Position numbers and translations under genes: made by a program. The notes beneath the pieces were generated by a model, which saw only the letters and a program-made list of their open reading frames with translations, had not been told where the DNA came from and did not search any database. From Aphidius gifuensis (lineage: Eukaryota > Arthropoda > Insecta > Hymenoptera > Braconidae), in assembly GCF_014905175.1 (NCBI RefSeq), contig NC_057788.1, positions 20,926,154-20,990,153 of the forward strand: 64,000 bases of DNA, given 5' to 3'. Shown in pieces: positions 12,590-25,067 of this stretch (its first letter is position 1; every line of letters begins with the position of its first letter).

Positions 12590-13042
12590 AGTTGAGTGTC
12601 TGGGTGCGATAAAGGACTAAAAATAAAGTCAAATGAAATTTCTTATTCTTCTGAATCAGTTTTTTTTGAAGATAATAATCAAAGTTGCTTGAATGAAGCC
12701 ATTGAAAATGTTGATCATCCAAAAACCACAAGAATCAGTACTGGTTCACTTGCTCCTAAAAAATATAGTTGTTGGGAAGAAGATAATGATAAACTAAGCT
12801 TTACCACAGACAAAAATTGTCTTGATGATGATTATAATGATGTTGATGTAGATGATGATGATGATGATGATGATGATATGAATGACCTAAATGAAAATAA
12901 AAATCTTAAAGATAAAATCAAAATAGTTGATGATATTTCTTTCGAAGAGAAAACCCTTGTAGTTAAATTGGCGATAAGGAACGATGATGATGATAACGAT
13001 ACAATTTCAAGTGAAGACAGAGGCAATCGAGGGCAAATTTGA
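12590..13042 (+). pseudogene. Tandem family unit 5: deleted remnant
   Basis: The upstream block runs directly into the acidic part of exon 2 near 12590, with exon 1 missing. After the start of the first module (VVKLAIR) the frame jumps into 3' flank sequence (SSEDRGNRGQI). Two internal deletions therefore removed the N-terminal domain and the HTH region. An Asp tract remains. Confidence 0.65.
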
Positions 13043-14310
13043 AGATTAAATACGAAGTACAAAGATGATAATGTTGGAAAATTAATAATTATTTTTACTG
13101 GTTGATAATAATCGTTAACTAAAGTCATGAATTCTAGTTATCTCATTTTGAAGATATAATATATTCTTCTATTTTTATTAATTATTATATTCTTAATTAT
13201 TAATAATAATATATTATATATTATATATTAATAATTTATTAATAAATCATAACCCATTCAATTGACATAAAAATAACAACTTGGACATGATTTTCAATTT
13301 ATAAGTAAGGTGGTTTTAAACATTTACGGTTTTTTTGATCATCATGGTTATCGTCCTCATCCTCGTATCATTAGTGTTTGAAATAATTCAATCAATAATT
13401 TTAATAACAGTAAATCTATAACACAAAATTATTATTAAATTTAAAAAATGATAAATATATTTTTATTTTTTATAAAAAAAATTTGAATAATTCAACTATA
13501 TCAAAATATGATTATTATTTATTTATTAGTAATAAATTATTACAGTTAAATTATTACAGTTATGTGATGTGGCATAAATATTGAAAAATACTTGCTTCAT
13601 GTGAAAATAAAAATATAAAAATATATAATCTAATTTTTCAAATGATTGCAAATAATTAAATGTATAATTGTTGTGGTCAAATAAAAATGCCTATTTATAA
13701 TCTGTGTTCATGGTTTACATGAAAACTGTCACCGCGTTCTTTGGCCGGTTTCTCTTTATTAGTTCCATGTGTTTCATTATTAATTACATATCTTTTAAGT
13801 ATATAACAATTAAACCACATTGTTGTGGTGAAATAAAAATACGTAATTATATCTGTTCATAAAAACAGCCGTGGCTAGTCACGGCGCTTTCTGGCCGATT
13901 TTTCTATAGTGGGTATAAGTAATTTAATAATACGATAATTAAATAGTTGAAAATATAAATGATTATTTATTTGAATTATATATTGAATAAGTTTCAATAA
14001 ACAATTACAGCCTTTTTGAACTGTTCAAAACTCTCTCTTCTCGCTACTCCATACAAAAAGCAGGAAATAGCGGACCAATCAAAAACTAGACGACTATTGA
14101 CACCACACTCTACTTATCCTACTTATACTCTGCTATACCCACTCTATATTTCTCCCAGTATCTCCTTATTAGTTTAGAGTTTCATATTTTTTAGATTTTT
14201 TATCTATTAAAAATCTTTCAAGTATAAAACAACATTAGAAACATTGCGAATACAGCAATCAAAAACTACATAACTTAAAAAAACAAGTTTGAAATATATT
14301 TATTAATAAT

Positions 14311-15513
14311 ATGGAACAATTCGATAAACATCGATAATGATCAATTGAATCAACAACAACAAAAACAAGCTGACAAAGTGAGCATTGACATCAACAACAG
14401 TCAAGACAGGATGATATCAAAAAAAAGAAAAATATCAGATGGTGAAATTTATTCCCAAAAGATGTTCGGAGCAGGTACCTATATTCTAAATGTTTTTAAG
14501 ATTTTTATTGAATTGTGATTTGATGCAATTTTTTTTTAATTTTTCAGATAACAATAAAAATAACTGTGCTGATTTAAGTAATGCTGAAAATAAACAAATT
14601 GCTTCTTTAAATGAAAACTCAATTGAAAAATTATATATGATTGATATTATTGAAAAGGAAGAAAAATTATTTACAGAACAAAATATAACAATTAAAGATG
14701 AAATGTTACATTGAAAATGTTGATCATCAAAAAAACACAAGAATTCGTACTGGATCACTTGCTCCTAAAAAATATAGTGTTTCCACAGGAGAAGATGATA
14801 AACTAAGCTCTACTACAGACGAAAATTACTTTGATAATCATGATGATGATGTGAATTGCCTAAATCAAAATAAAAATCTTGAAGGTAAAATTAAAATAAG
14901 TGGTGAAATTTCTTTTGAGGAAAGAACACGAGTATTTAAAATGGCGAGTGAAAATCCAACTTGGTCAATAGATATGTTAAGAGAACAAAGTGGATCTAAA
15001 AATATTCAAAGCCGCTATCAAATTAGTTTGTGGAAAAAACAGATTGAACAAGGAGGATCTCTTCGTGAAAAAATGAATTTCGTAAATAACTGGGTTATAA
15101 ATAAGTGCATTGAAAACCAAAAAAAAGGAGAAATACTTACAAATGAAAAAATTAAAACATGGGGACTTGAAGCAAAAAAAATATTTAAACCTATAAAATT
15201 TTCAGCAGGTCGTAGCTGGTTAACAATGTTCAAAAATAACCATGAAATTACTGGTAAACCAGAAAATCTAAAAATTAATTGTAATTCTTAAAAAAAAGAA
15301 TCATTTACTTTCTCAAAAATTTTCGTTCCCCATGAAATAAAAGCTAAAGTTGTTAATCTTGCAAAAAAAAATCCACATTGGAGTTTGAAAATGCTAAGAG
15401 AACAAAGCGGTTGTAATAATCTTGAAACTATAAGTCAACTTTACCATTGGAAGAAAGTTGTTAAAAATTTAAATAAGAAAAGAGCTACTAATCTTTCCAC
15501 TGAAAAAAGTTAA
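14311..15513 (+). pseudogene. Tandem family unit 6: multiply disrupted
   Basis: The ATG is present at 14311, but exon 1 is deleted after nine codons and rejoins at the Gln-rich linker. The donor (14475) and acceptor (before 14548) are still visible. In exon 2 a deletion near 14703 fuses GAAATGTTA to CATTGAAAATG. A stop falls after the HTH region (15289-15291), and the second module continues in frame beyond it (VVNLAKKNPHWSLKMLREQS). It is closest to unit 3 at the 3' end. Confidence 0.65.
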
Positions 15514-16034
15514 TTCTACTTCAGTACAATACGAATATAATATCATATGATGGAGATAAAAATACAAGTTCAAGTGGAAACAAAGCAGAGAGGCCAAATT
15601 TGAAGAATAAATAGCTGACAACGTTGGAAAATCAATTACTCACCAATTATTTTTACTAGTCGATAATGATCGTTGAGCAATTATTGGATTTCATCACAAT
15701 AAAAGCGAAAGATTCTAATTACCTAAATTCAAAGATACTTTCACAAATAAACTTTTAAGTAATTATTATCAATAAATTCATATATAATTATTGAAACAAT
15801 CGTCTTGAATATTCAATTTTCACTTTATTCTTCTATATCAATTATTTATTATACTCTTATTTATTATTAACAACAAATTTAATTGAAATAAAATATATAA
15901 ACTGTTTAAAAACAATAACAATTAATATAATCGACAACTTGAATATTATTTTCAATTAAAGTATGGTGGTGTTTGATATTTACAATTTTCTTGATTTTTG
16001 TCATTATCATCGTCGTCGTCGTGGTCATATGACA

Positions 16035-17130
16035 TGGACGAATGTTAATAATAAATTTATATATATGTACCATCAAAGTTTAGAATTAAAATTTACTGTT
16101 TTTTTTTCAAATAAATTATAATTGATGATTAAAACTGAGTTGAAATAAAACTCTTGTGCTGAGTATAAAAAATGCAACAAATAAACCGAGTTAATAATAA
16201 CTTTTAATTGTTAATTTGTTTGTTTTTTTTTTAAACAATATATATCTTATAGTGTATACTTAATAATTATATTATCTATGTGCACATGCCGCATTCATAA
16301 ATTGATTAATTTATTATTTATCCATATAAGTTTAATGACTCAATACATTATTATTTATTAACTATTGCTCATGACATTTTTAATTATAGACAGTACTTTC
16401 TATTATTATATTTACATTTACATAACATTGTTGTTTTTTTTTTTTTTTTGTTCAATTAATTTATTATCATCATTAAATTAATTAGTCAATTTGGTTAATT
16501 AATACTACTAATTAATTCATTTTTGTGTCGTTTTTTTTTTTATAAACAATTTTTTTTCTAAATAAGTTTTATTATTTTTTGAATGTTTTTTTTGACATTA
16601 AACTGTAGTAAACTTTGTACATGCAAGGTCAAGTATCAATGGATTTTTTTTTTTTTTTCCAGCAAGTATGTAGAACACTTGTTTTAATGAGTCTTTTGGG
16701 ACATATTTTTATGTCCAGTATTATCTGAGTTTAACAGCCAACAAGGAATTATTTTTTTTTTTTTTCTTTTCTTGAAAATACTACTATGTGGATTTATTTT
16801 CATATATATTTTTTTTTATGCAGTATACTTGTAATAATAAGATATAACAATTTTTTTTTCTAAATAAATTTTATTGTTTTTTTGGATTTTTTTTCTGACA
16901 AAAAACTCAAGTAAACTTTGTACACGCAATGTCAAATATCAATGGAATTGTTTTATTTTTTTTTTTTTCAGTATTTAGAACACTTATTTTAATGAATCTT
17001 TTGGGACATTTTTCTATGTCCAGTATTATCTGAGTTTAACAGTCAACAAGGAATTATTATTTATTTTTTTTCTTTTCTTAAAAATACTACACATGGATTT
17101 ATTTTTTAATATTTTTATTTTTTTCTCTAC
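16035..17130. repeat. T-rich repeated 3' UTR-like sequence
   Basis: No gene of the family is visible here. 16664-16860 and 16975-17120 are two tandem copies of the block that also opens the window. 16385-16560 (TATTATATTTACATTTACAT and following) recurs at 39836-40000. I read this as untranslated flank of the minus-strand PPxY gene, duplicated internally. It contains many T-runs and no coding potential. Confidence 0.5.
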
Positions 17131-17189
17131 TTTTTCTATTCAAATTATCCTCACTTATAGCACTTTTATTTATATTTTTTTCCTAAATA

Positions 17190-17420
17190 CATACTTTTTT
17201 TTTTAATCCAAGCTTGTTGATCAAGTGATTGACCAGAATTACCAATTCTTTCCGTTGATATAGAATCAAGATGATCCAATGAACGAATTAATCCTGGTAG
17301 TTGAATAGCTTTTTCATAAGTTGGTGGTCCGATTATTTCAGCAGGATGAATTCCTGGCTGATGTTCTTGATGTTTTTATTCGATTTCTAAATTTTATTAA
17401 TTAATTTCAATAATAATTAT
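17190..17420 (-). pseudogene. PPxY protein fragment, second copy
   Basis: On the minus strand this reads EHQPGIHPAEIIGPPTYEKA, then IQLPGLIRSLDHLDSIS and NSGQSLDQQAW. It keeps the open frame longer than the copy at 290-720, but a TAA sits just before the conserved part. The hydrophobic upstream exon of the first copy is not seen. Confidence 0.45.
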
Positions 17421-17639
17421 TACTTTATTTACCTGATAAGTTATCAGTGATAACTCAAGACCAGTTAAAAATTGAATATTTAAAAAACTTTCATTTGTTG
17501 ATTTAATTATTCTATTATTTTCTTAAATTCAATGTTCTCAATGTAATAGATTCTAAACTATATCAATATTATTAAATATTGGGTATGTTATCAATTAAAT
17601 TCATCAATAAAGAAAGTGTTATAAGTTATAACTTATATT

Positions 17640-17706
17640 AAATACCAGATCATTTTTTATTAACAGTTATAACTTATAACTGTTAATAAAAAATGATCTG
17701 GTATTT
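17640..17706. repeat. 67-bp near-perfect palindrome
   Basis: Two 33-nt arms are exact reverse complements around a single central C at 17673; the left arm starts AAATACCAGATCATTTTTTA. A bulged extension (ATATTA / TAATAT) continues the symmetry. It would form a cruciform or a long hairpin if transcribed. It lies between the PPxY fragment and the next minus-strand fragment. Confidence 0.85.
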
Positions 17707-17744
17707 CTTTAATATTGTTATTCAATAAATTTAATAATCTCAAA

Positions 17745-18010
17745 TTATCATTTTCTGAATAAAAATGAGTGTATAGATAAGTAAAACTATTTTCGGGTGA
17801 TGTCATTCCATAAAATGAGCTTGAATTATTGTGATCCAGGCCAATACCATCAAGTAATAAATTAATTAAAATTTGATATTTTGAAAATATATTATCTGGT
17901 AGAGATCTTATTAAATTTTTTAATAATATTGCTTGTGTTGATGATAATCATTGATAAAAAAACAATAAAGACCAGGTCTATCTACATTACAACGTGATGC
18001 ATCAAGTTTT
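17745..18010 (-). pseudogene. Captured minus-strand coding fragment, unknown gene
   Basis: The minus strand has an open stretch containing ILLKNLIRSLPDNIF, SKYQILINLLLDGIGLD and NSFTYLYTHFYS, which looks protein-like. Its far part (the segment with DASRCNVDRPGLYCFF) is shared with 8815-8990. I do not recognise the protein. It may belong to the same parent as the PPxY fragment 330 bp away. Confidence 0.4.
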
Positions 18011-20320
18011 TTTAATTTATCATGTCTCAAACAAATACGTTTCCAATGAAATAAAAGTCAAAATTGTTAATCTTGCGAATGAAAATCCCCATTGGAGTTT
18101 AGACATGTTAAGCAAACAAAGTGGTTTTAATTTTAAAAACATTAATCAACTCTACTATTAGAAACAAGCTGTTGAAGATTTTAATAAGAAAAAGACGACT
18201 AGTTTCTCTACTGGATCAACTGTTTATAAAAAATTCAATTCTACATCAGTCTAATATAAAGATGAAGATTGATTTGAAGCCAAATTTGAAGATCAAATAC
18301 GAACTACGAAGTTGATTATGTTGGAAAATCAATTACTCACTAATTATTTTTACTGGTTGATAATTATTGTCGATCAATCATAGGACTTTATTACAACAAA
18401 AGTAACAAATTCTTCTATATCAATTATTCACTACATTCTAATTCATTATTAATAATTTATTAATACTTAATATATTTTGAATTATTGAAATAATCTTAAT
18501 TAATATATTCTTCTATATTTATTGATGATAACACGTTTAATTAGAATAGAATACATGAACTGTCTGAAAATAAAAATAATCAATGTAATAAACAACTTGA
18601 TTATTTTTACTTCAAGTATGGTGAAGTTGGACATTTACGATATCATCATGGATCATCATCATCGTCGTCCTTATTATTTTATGTTGTATTTAAAATATTT
18701 TGATCAATAATTTCAGCCACAGTAAATCCAAAAAAAAAAAAACTTATTATTAAATTAAAACAATGATAAAAATATCTTGGTTTTTAATAAAAAAATTATA
18801 AATACCTCAACTGTCTACTTGTCTACAAAAATGTAAAAAACTTACTTCATGTGAAAATAAAAAAATAAAAAATAATAGTCTGATTTTTTTAATAAATTTA
18901 AATGTACAATTGTTGTGGTCAAATGAGAATGCGTAATTATAGGTCTGTTCATGCCTTCATGGATTACATGGAAACTGCCGCGACACTCTCTGGCTGGTTT
19001 CTCCATATCAGCTGATTATTAGTTACAACTTTCAAGTGTTTTATTATTATAAATCTTTCAAGTATAAAACAACAATAAAAACATTGTAAACATTGCGAAT
19101 ACAACAATTAAAAACTACATAGACGGAAATTATATTCAGTAATAAGATGGCACAATTTAATAAACATAAGCTTGATAAAACTAATCAACAATTGTTTACT
19201 GACTCATTTAATTTTTGTTGGCAACTTTTGAAAAGAAAAGAATATTATCTTAGTGAACGTGAGACCGAAATATTTTCAAAGATGTCATTAAATTATGGTC
19301 ATGACATGTATGATGCCATGAAGATAATTATGAACAAAATTATAAAATCCAATGAATACAAAGCTGCAGTCGAAAAATCAAAAGTTGACTCAATAAAAAG
19401 CGTAACAGCAGAAGTCACTTGTCACTCAGGTTATGATGATAATTCTGATCAATTAGATCAACAACAACAACAACAAAAACAACAACTTGACAAAGTGAAC
19501 ATTGACATTAACAACAGTCAAGACAACATGATATCAAAAAAAAGAAAAATATCAGTAGGAATTCATTCCAAGAAGATGTTTAAAGCAGGTATATTAAAAA
19601 TGATGTTAATATTTTTTTTAAATTGTATCTTTACTCAATTTATTTTATTTTTTAGATAACAAAAAAAATAACTGTGCTGATTTAAGTAACGCTGAAAATA
19701 AACAAATTGCTTCTTCAAATGAAAACTCAATTGAAAAATTACATATGATTGATTTTATTGAAAAGGAAGAACAATTATTTACAGAACAAAGTATAACCAT
19801 TAAAGATGAAATGTTGCCAGTTACAGATGATTCAATTGATGTTGATAAAATAAATAACTTGGACAATCACTCAATTGGACTAGAAATGAAGTCAAATGGA
19901 ATTTCCAATTTATTTAATAGTAATAATCAAAGTTGCTCGAATAAAGTCATTGACAATGTTGATCATCGAAAAAACACAAGAATTAGTACTGGATCACTTG
20001 CTCGTAAAAAATATAGTGTTTATACAGAAGAAGATGATGAACTAAGCTCTACCGCAGACGAAAATTATCTCGATGCTGGTGATGATGATGATTATGAAGA
20101 TGATGATAATGATGATGATAATAATAACTTAAATCAAAATGAAAGTCTTGGAGATAAAATTAAAGTAAGTGATGAAATTTCTTTTAACGAAAGAGCACGT
20201 GTAATTAAATTGGCATTAGAAAATCCAACTTGGTCATTAAATATGTTAAAAGAACGAAGTGGATGTAAAATTATCAGAAAACGCTCTCAACTTGAACGTT
20301 GGAAAAAACAGATTGAACAA
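17853..20320. repeat. Segmental duplication, copy B (partner 8815-11270)
   Basis: This is the second copy of the roughly 2.4 kb tract described at 8815. It includes the C-terminal module fragment at 18035-18245 (here with an in-frame TAG), the last-exon relic at 18590-18725, the upstream block and exon 1 of the unit at 19147. Confidence 0.7.
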
Positions 20321-20875
20321 GGAGGATCTTATCGTGAAAAATCGAATTATGTAAATAACTGGGTTATAAATAAGTGCATTGAGAACCAAAAAAAAGGAGA
20401 AATAATTACGAATAAAAAAATTAAAACATGGGGACTTGAAGCAAAAAAAATATTTAAACTTGTAAAATTTTCAGCCGGTCATTCGTGGTTAGCAAATTTT
20501 AAAAAAAACTATGAAATTACTGGTAAACCAAATAATCTAAAAATAAATTGTAACTTGCAAACAAAAAAATCATTTTCATACTCAAGAATTTACGTTCCCC
20601 AAGAAATAAAAGTTAAAGTGGTCAATCTTGCAAATGAAAATCCACATTGGAGCTTGGAAATGCTGAGAAAACAAAGTGGTTGTAATCATCTTGAAACTAT
20701 TAATCAACTCTACTATTGGAATTACATTGTTAATAATTTTAATAAGAAAAGGGCGACTGGATCAAAAGTTTCTGAAAAATTTAATTCTTCTTCAGTAAGA
20801 TATCAAGATAATGATGAAGATAAAGATACAGTTCAAGGAAAAACAGATTCAACAAAGCTCAAATTTGGAGACTAA
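19147..20875 (+). CDS. Tandem family unit 8: CENP-B/Tc5-like HTH protein
   Basis: Exons 19147-19588 and 19656-20875, 553 aa, the longest intact single unit. Exon 1 and the middle of exon 2 match unit 4. The start of exon 2 (NNCADLSNAENKQIA) instead matches the broken unit 6, and the tail (GSKVSEKFNSSSVRYQDN) matches unit 2. The gene is therefore a mosaic, as expected from gene conversion or unequal crossing-over. The Asp-rich tract, both modules and the HTH core (VNNWVINKCIENQKKGEIIT...SWLANFKKNYEITG) are all intact. (A separate C-terminal fragment at 18035-18245 is counted as unit 7.). Confidence 0.8.
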
Positions 20876-21559
20876 ATACGAACTAAAAAGCTGATAATGT
20901 TGGAAAACTAATTACTCACTAATTATTTTTACTAGTTGATAATGATCATTGATCGCAATTATTGGACTTCTTCACACCAAATAGAACAAATTCTATTTAC
21001 CTAAATTTGATGATACTTTTATAAAGAAATGTTTAAGTCATTACTAATTATAAATAATAAATTCCCAATATTATTTTTAATTAAAGTATTGTGGTGTTGG
21101 ACGACTTTTTGGATTATCATCATTATCATTATCGTCATCGACGTCGTGTCTTTAGTATTTAAAAAATTTTGATCAATAATTTCAGCAACAGTAAATCTAA
21201 TAAACAAAATTATTAATAAATTTAAAAAATGATAAGTATAACTTGGTTTTTTATGAAAAAAATGTGAATACCTTAACTGTATCAAAATATTTTTATTAAT
21301 TTTTTTTTTATTATACAGTTATGAGATGAGACATAAGAATTGGAAAATAATTCTTTGCAAAAATGTAAAAATAAAAATGAAAAAAAAAAAATATAACAAT
21401 TGATAATAATCGTTAACTAAAGTAATAAATTGTATTTATCTAATTTTAAAAATACTTCTATGAATAAATGTTTAACTAATTATTTTTAATAAATTCATAT
21501 AATTGGGGATATTACGATATAATAATTAAAACCATATAATTTTTAAAACCATTGTCTTG

Positions 21560-22035
21560 AATATTTAATTTAATGCGCGCATCCCTTTTTCGTCAAAAAA
21601 CAGTGTTAATATTTAAATTGTTAGTTGTTTATACTTTCAATAACTTTTGAACAAATGAACATAAAAAAATTTTGTAAAGCCCAAAAAATTCCTGATTAAA
21701 TTTCTGAGAGCCACACTCTCTTCTAAAAAATCATTAAAAGCAATCCTTCATGGCTATTTTTTTATTAGAACATATACCAGACACTACTTATTATTATAAA
21801 CAATTGTTGATAACTAATTATCGTGAGTTTGGAGCGTTTTTTATCAAGATAGGGTGGCTCTCGGTATTTAAAAGGCCAACAATTTAAGACCAAATGGAAG
21901 TATATAAGTTAATTTTTTAAAAAGTTATGCGAGGTATAAAAAAACGCAAATTTTTTTTTTTTTTGTTAATTAACAAATTTCTAACAATAGCCAAAAAAAA
22001 ACTACCTCTTAATTATATAGATTTTGCAATTTTAA
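21560..22035. other. Insertion of unrelated sequence
   Basis: This roughly 480-bp stretch (starting near ATGCGCGCATCCCTTTTTCG) has no counterpart in the other units. It replaces the promoter, exon 1 and the front of exon 2 of the next unit, which resumes at about 22041. No TIR or long ORF is seen. It may be part of a transposon or a filler at a rearrangement joint. Confidence 0.35.
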
Positions 22036-22040
22036 ATATT

Positions 22041-22556
22041 GAAGTGTGGAAAAATCAGATTGAACGAGGAGGAACTCTTCGACGGAAAATGAACTTGGTA
22101 AACAACTGGGTTGTAAATAAGTGTATTGAAAACCAAAAAAAAAGGAAAAATAATTACAAATGAAAAATCTCAAACATGGGGACTTGAAGCAAAAAAAATA
22201 TTTAAGCCTGTAAAATTTTCAGCCGCTCATTCGTGGTTAGCAATTTTAAAAAAAAACTATGAAATTACTGGTAAACCAAATAATCTAACAATTAATTGTA
22301 ACATGCAAAAAAAAAAATCACTTTCTTTATCGACCACTCACGTTCCCTATGAAATAAAACTTAAAGTTGTTAATCTCGCATATGAAAATCCCCATTGGAG
22401 TTTGAACATGTTAAGAGAACAAAGTGGTTTTAATCTTGAAAACATCACTCAACTCCGTTATTGGAAACAAACTGTTAGAGATTTTAATAAGAAAAAGGCC
22501 ACTAATTTTTCTACTGGATCAACTGCTTCTAAAGGATTTAATTCTATCGATAAAAT
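22041..22556 (+). pseudogene. Tandem family unit 9: 3' half only
   Basis: Begins inside exon 2 at the end of the first module (EVWKNQIERGG). The HTH region is frameshifted by an extra A in the run at about 22136 and then continues (SQTWGLEAKKIF...SWLAILKKNYEITG), followed by the second module. It is nearly identical to unit 1 at the 3' end (SLSTTHVPYEIKLKVVNLAY). A degenerate third module follows at 22735-22925. Confidence 0.65.
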
Positions 22557-23420
22557 ATAAAAATGAAGATAAAAATACAAGTTCAAGTGGAAACACATGT
22601 AAACGAGGGCCAATTTGAAGATTAAATAAGAACTACGAAGCTAACATTGTTGGAAAATTAATTACTCACTCATTATTTTTACTGGTTGATAATCATCATT
22701 GATCTATCATTGTACTTTATCACAACAAACGTAAAGTTGTAAATCTTTTAAACGAAAATCCACATAGCTGTTTAAAAATGCTTAGAGAAGAAAGTGGCTG
22801 TAAAAATCTTTAAACTATAAATCAACTACAATTAAAAAAAATTAGTGTTAAAAATTTTAATAAAAAAAGAACCATTAGTCCTTCCGCACCGGATAAACCG
22901 TTTCTAAAAATTTAATTCTACTTCAGTACAATATAAAAATAAAAATACAAGTTTAAGTGAAGACAAAAGCAAACAAAAATAAATTTAAGGATTAAATATC
23001 TAGAGTATTACGAAACTGATAATGTTCGAAAATTAATTACTCACTTATTATTTACACTGGCTAGATCAATCATTATCAAGTTGTTTTTTTTTTTTTTGTT
23101 CATGATCGTTAATTAATCATTGGATAAATCATTACACAAATAAGTTACGGATTCCAGTTCGCTAATTTCAAAGATATTTTTATAAATAAATGTTTAACTA
23201 ATTAATAATTAGTAATAGTCTGTTACTAATAGGTAGTAGATATTATTAATAAATTTATATAGCTTTTGAAACAATTGTCTTGAATATTTTATTTTCATAT
23301 GTATTGGTCTATATTTATTAATTATTATACCAATATTATTTAAAATATTTCGACCAATGGCTACGTTCTTTGGCCAGTTTTTTTTCACGCATTCTAACCG
23401 CGCAGTTCCGCAGAAATAGA

Positions 23421-23747
23421 GGGGTCCGTTCGAAAAGTCACTCGGAAACCCGGAAGTAGACGAAAAAATATAGTGATAAATTAAACTTAAAAGTAACTAG
23501 AGGTTACTGTAGATATTGTAAACAACAAAAACAGCCATATTGCATGTGCCATTTGCTTTTGTTACTTAATACGGTTGTGAAATGTATTTTTATAATTAAT
23601 ATTAATAATTAAACAATAATAATTTATTGATTTGTGCCTATAAAAATACATGAACAAACAATCATGTCTACCACAACAAAATATCAAAATTTTCTATGAT
23701 CACAATCTTGAACTTCCGGGTTTCCGAGTGATTTTTGGAACGTCCCC
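23421..23747. mobile_element. MITE with ~34-bp terminal inverted repeats
   Basis: The left end, starting GGGGTCCGTTC, then TCACTCGGAAACCCGGAAGT, is matched in reverse complement by the right end. The two differ by a few bases. The 327-bp interior has no coding capacity. The ends are GC-rich against the background. It is a non-autonomous DNA transposon by structure; target duplication and superfamily are not clear. Confidence 0.7.
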
Positions 23748-24098
23748 CGGGTTTCCGTAGACAGGTTGACTACATACACACATACTACCATAGCCAAGAA
23801 ATATGAGACAGTACGACGAATAAAAGAAAGAGAATGACCGCTAATGATAAAAAATTTTGATCCTAATAATTGAATATCTTCTAAAATCCGAGGTAGAAAA
23901 TGATCATGAGGGCTTAAAAAATCCGTCTTGTAAAGAAGTAAAAACTGATAGTAAATTGAGAAAAATCGTATAGAAACTTTTTGAGCTAGAGAAGAAAATA
24001 TGTGTTCAGTCCTTATACCTACGTGTTAAAGTTGTCAACTTTGACATTAATTATCTAAAAAAAACTGAGGTACAAAATTCTGAAAAAAATCAACAAAA

Positions 24099-24365
24099 CC
24101 CTGGTAGTAATATTTCTCCGCTATTACTCCGGCTTTCTTCGGCATTACTCCGTTTTTGGCCCATTTCTGGAGAAATTACTCTGGCACAAGGGTGGTGGCG
24201 GAGAAATTACTCCGACATGAGATTAATGTCGGAAAAATTAATCTGCCACTACTTTTATGCCGGAATAATTTCTCCGCCATCAACCTCATGCCGGAGTAAT
24301 TTCTCCGAAAATGGGCTAAAAACGGAGAAATGTCGGAATAATGCCGGAGTAATATTTTCACCAGG
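24099..24365. mobile_element. Inverted-repeat element, CCCTGG family (short form)
   Basis: Starts CCCTGGTAGTAATATTTCTC and ends in the inverse ...TAATATTTTCACCAGG. Nearly the whole 267 bp is an imperfect palindrome built of repeated CCGGAGTAAT / CTCCG words. It is related at the ends to the longer elements at 26115 and 36596. No ORF of its own is credible. Confidence 0.6.
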
Positions 24366-25067
24366 AAATAGATAATTATTCTGGCTTTTATATGGGTCCA
24401 AAAATTCGGAAATCGTATCGTTAGAAATTCTATTTACATACAACCTTAAATAATAAAAAAAAAAACAATATTTAGTTTTTAAAACAAGTTTGATAAATCT
24501 TTTTTTTTTTTTTCAATTGCACAGAGCAAAATAATGATTTAATTAAATAATTCACAAAAAGGATTTGATTTGTTTTCATTTAATTAATATTTTTTCGGTC
24601 TAAATTTAACAATACGAAACTGATTTTGTTCTTTTGCTGTTAACATGTGGTCAGCACGTGTATTCACTGGGCATTACAATTTAGAGCTTTTTTCTTCCGC
24701 TGGCGGCACTTGTGAAGTTTTTGTATATATAAAAAAAATTTGATTTTAAAAATTTTTGCCTGGGTATATAGAATAAAATTTTTTAATTATAATTCTTTAA
24801 TTTTATCTGTATAAATTGCATGTAAATTTTGTATAAATTGCTCCGAAAAATTTTAAAATTTGTCCCTAAATATTTTGGGCCAGTTACAAAAAAATCCGCA
24901 AGAAGGAGATATCTATATTTAGCAATATTTATAGATAGCATAGATAGTCCCTGCACAACCGCACAGTAGTTCCACAGTCGTGTAAAATACCTTGACGAGA
25001 GCACACCTATTTTACTTTGACTTTTAATTAAAATCAAAATATTTTAAATTTTTAATTACTTTTTAAA
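24366..25067. other. AT-rich intergenic stretch
   Basis: I see no gene, family relic or repeat end here. It contains short A/T runs only. Confidence 0.4.

Noticed and set aside
12832..13128. Serine-rich minus-strand frame opposite the Asp tract of unit 5
   Set aside because: It is the shadow of a GAT/GAC microsatellite read on the other strand; no conservation beyond the repeat.
13990..14160. Possible tRNA or small RNA in the less AT-rich stretch before unit 6
   Set aside because: No cloverleaf or A/B box pair could be traced.
24176..24443. Small frames inside the CCCTGG-family elements (also near 26120-26970 and 36930-37180)
   Set aside because: They arise from CTCCG/CGGAG repeats and differ between element copies; not coding.
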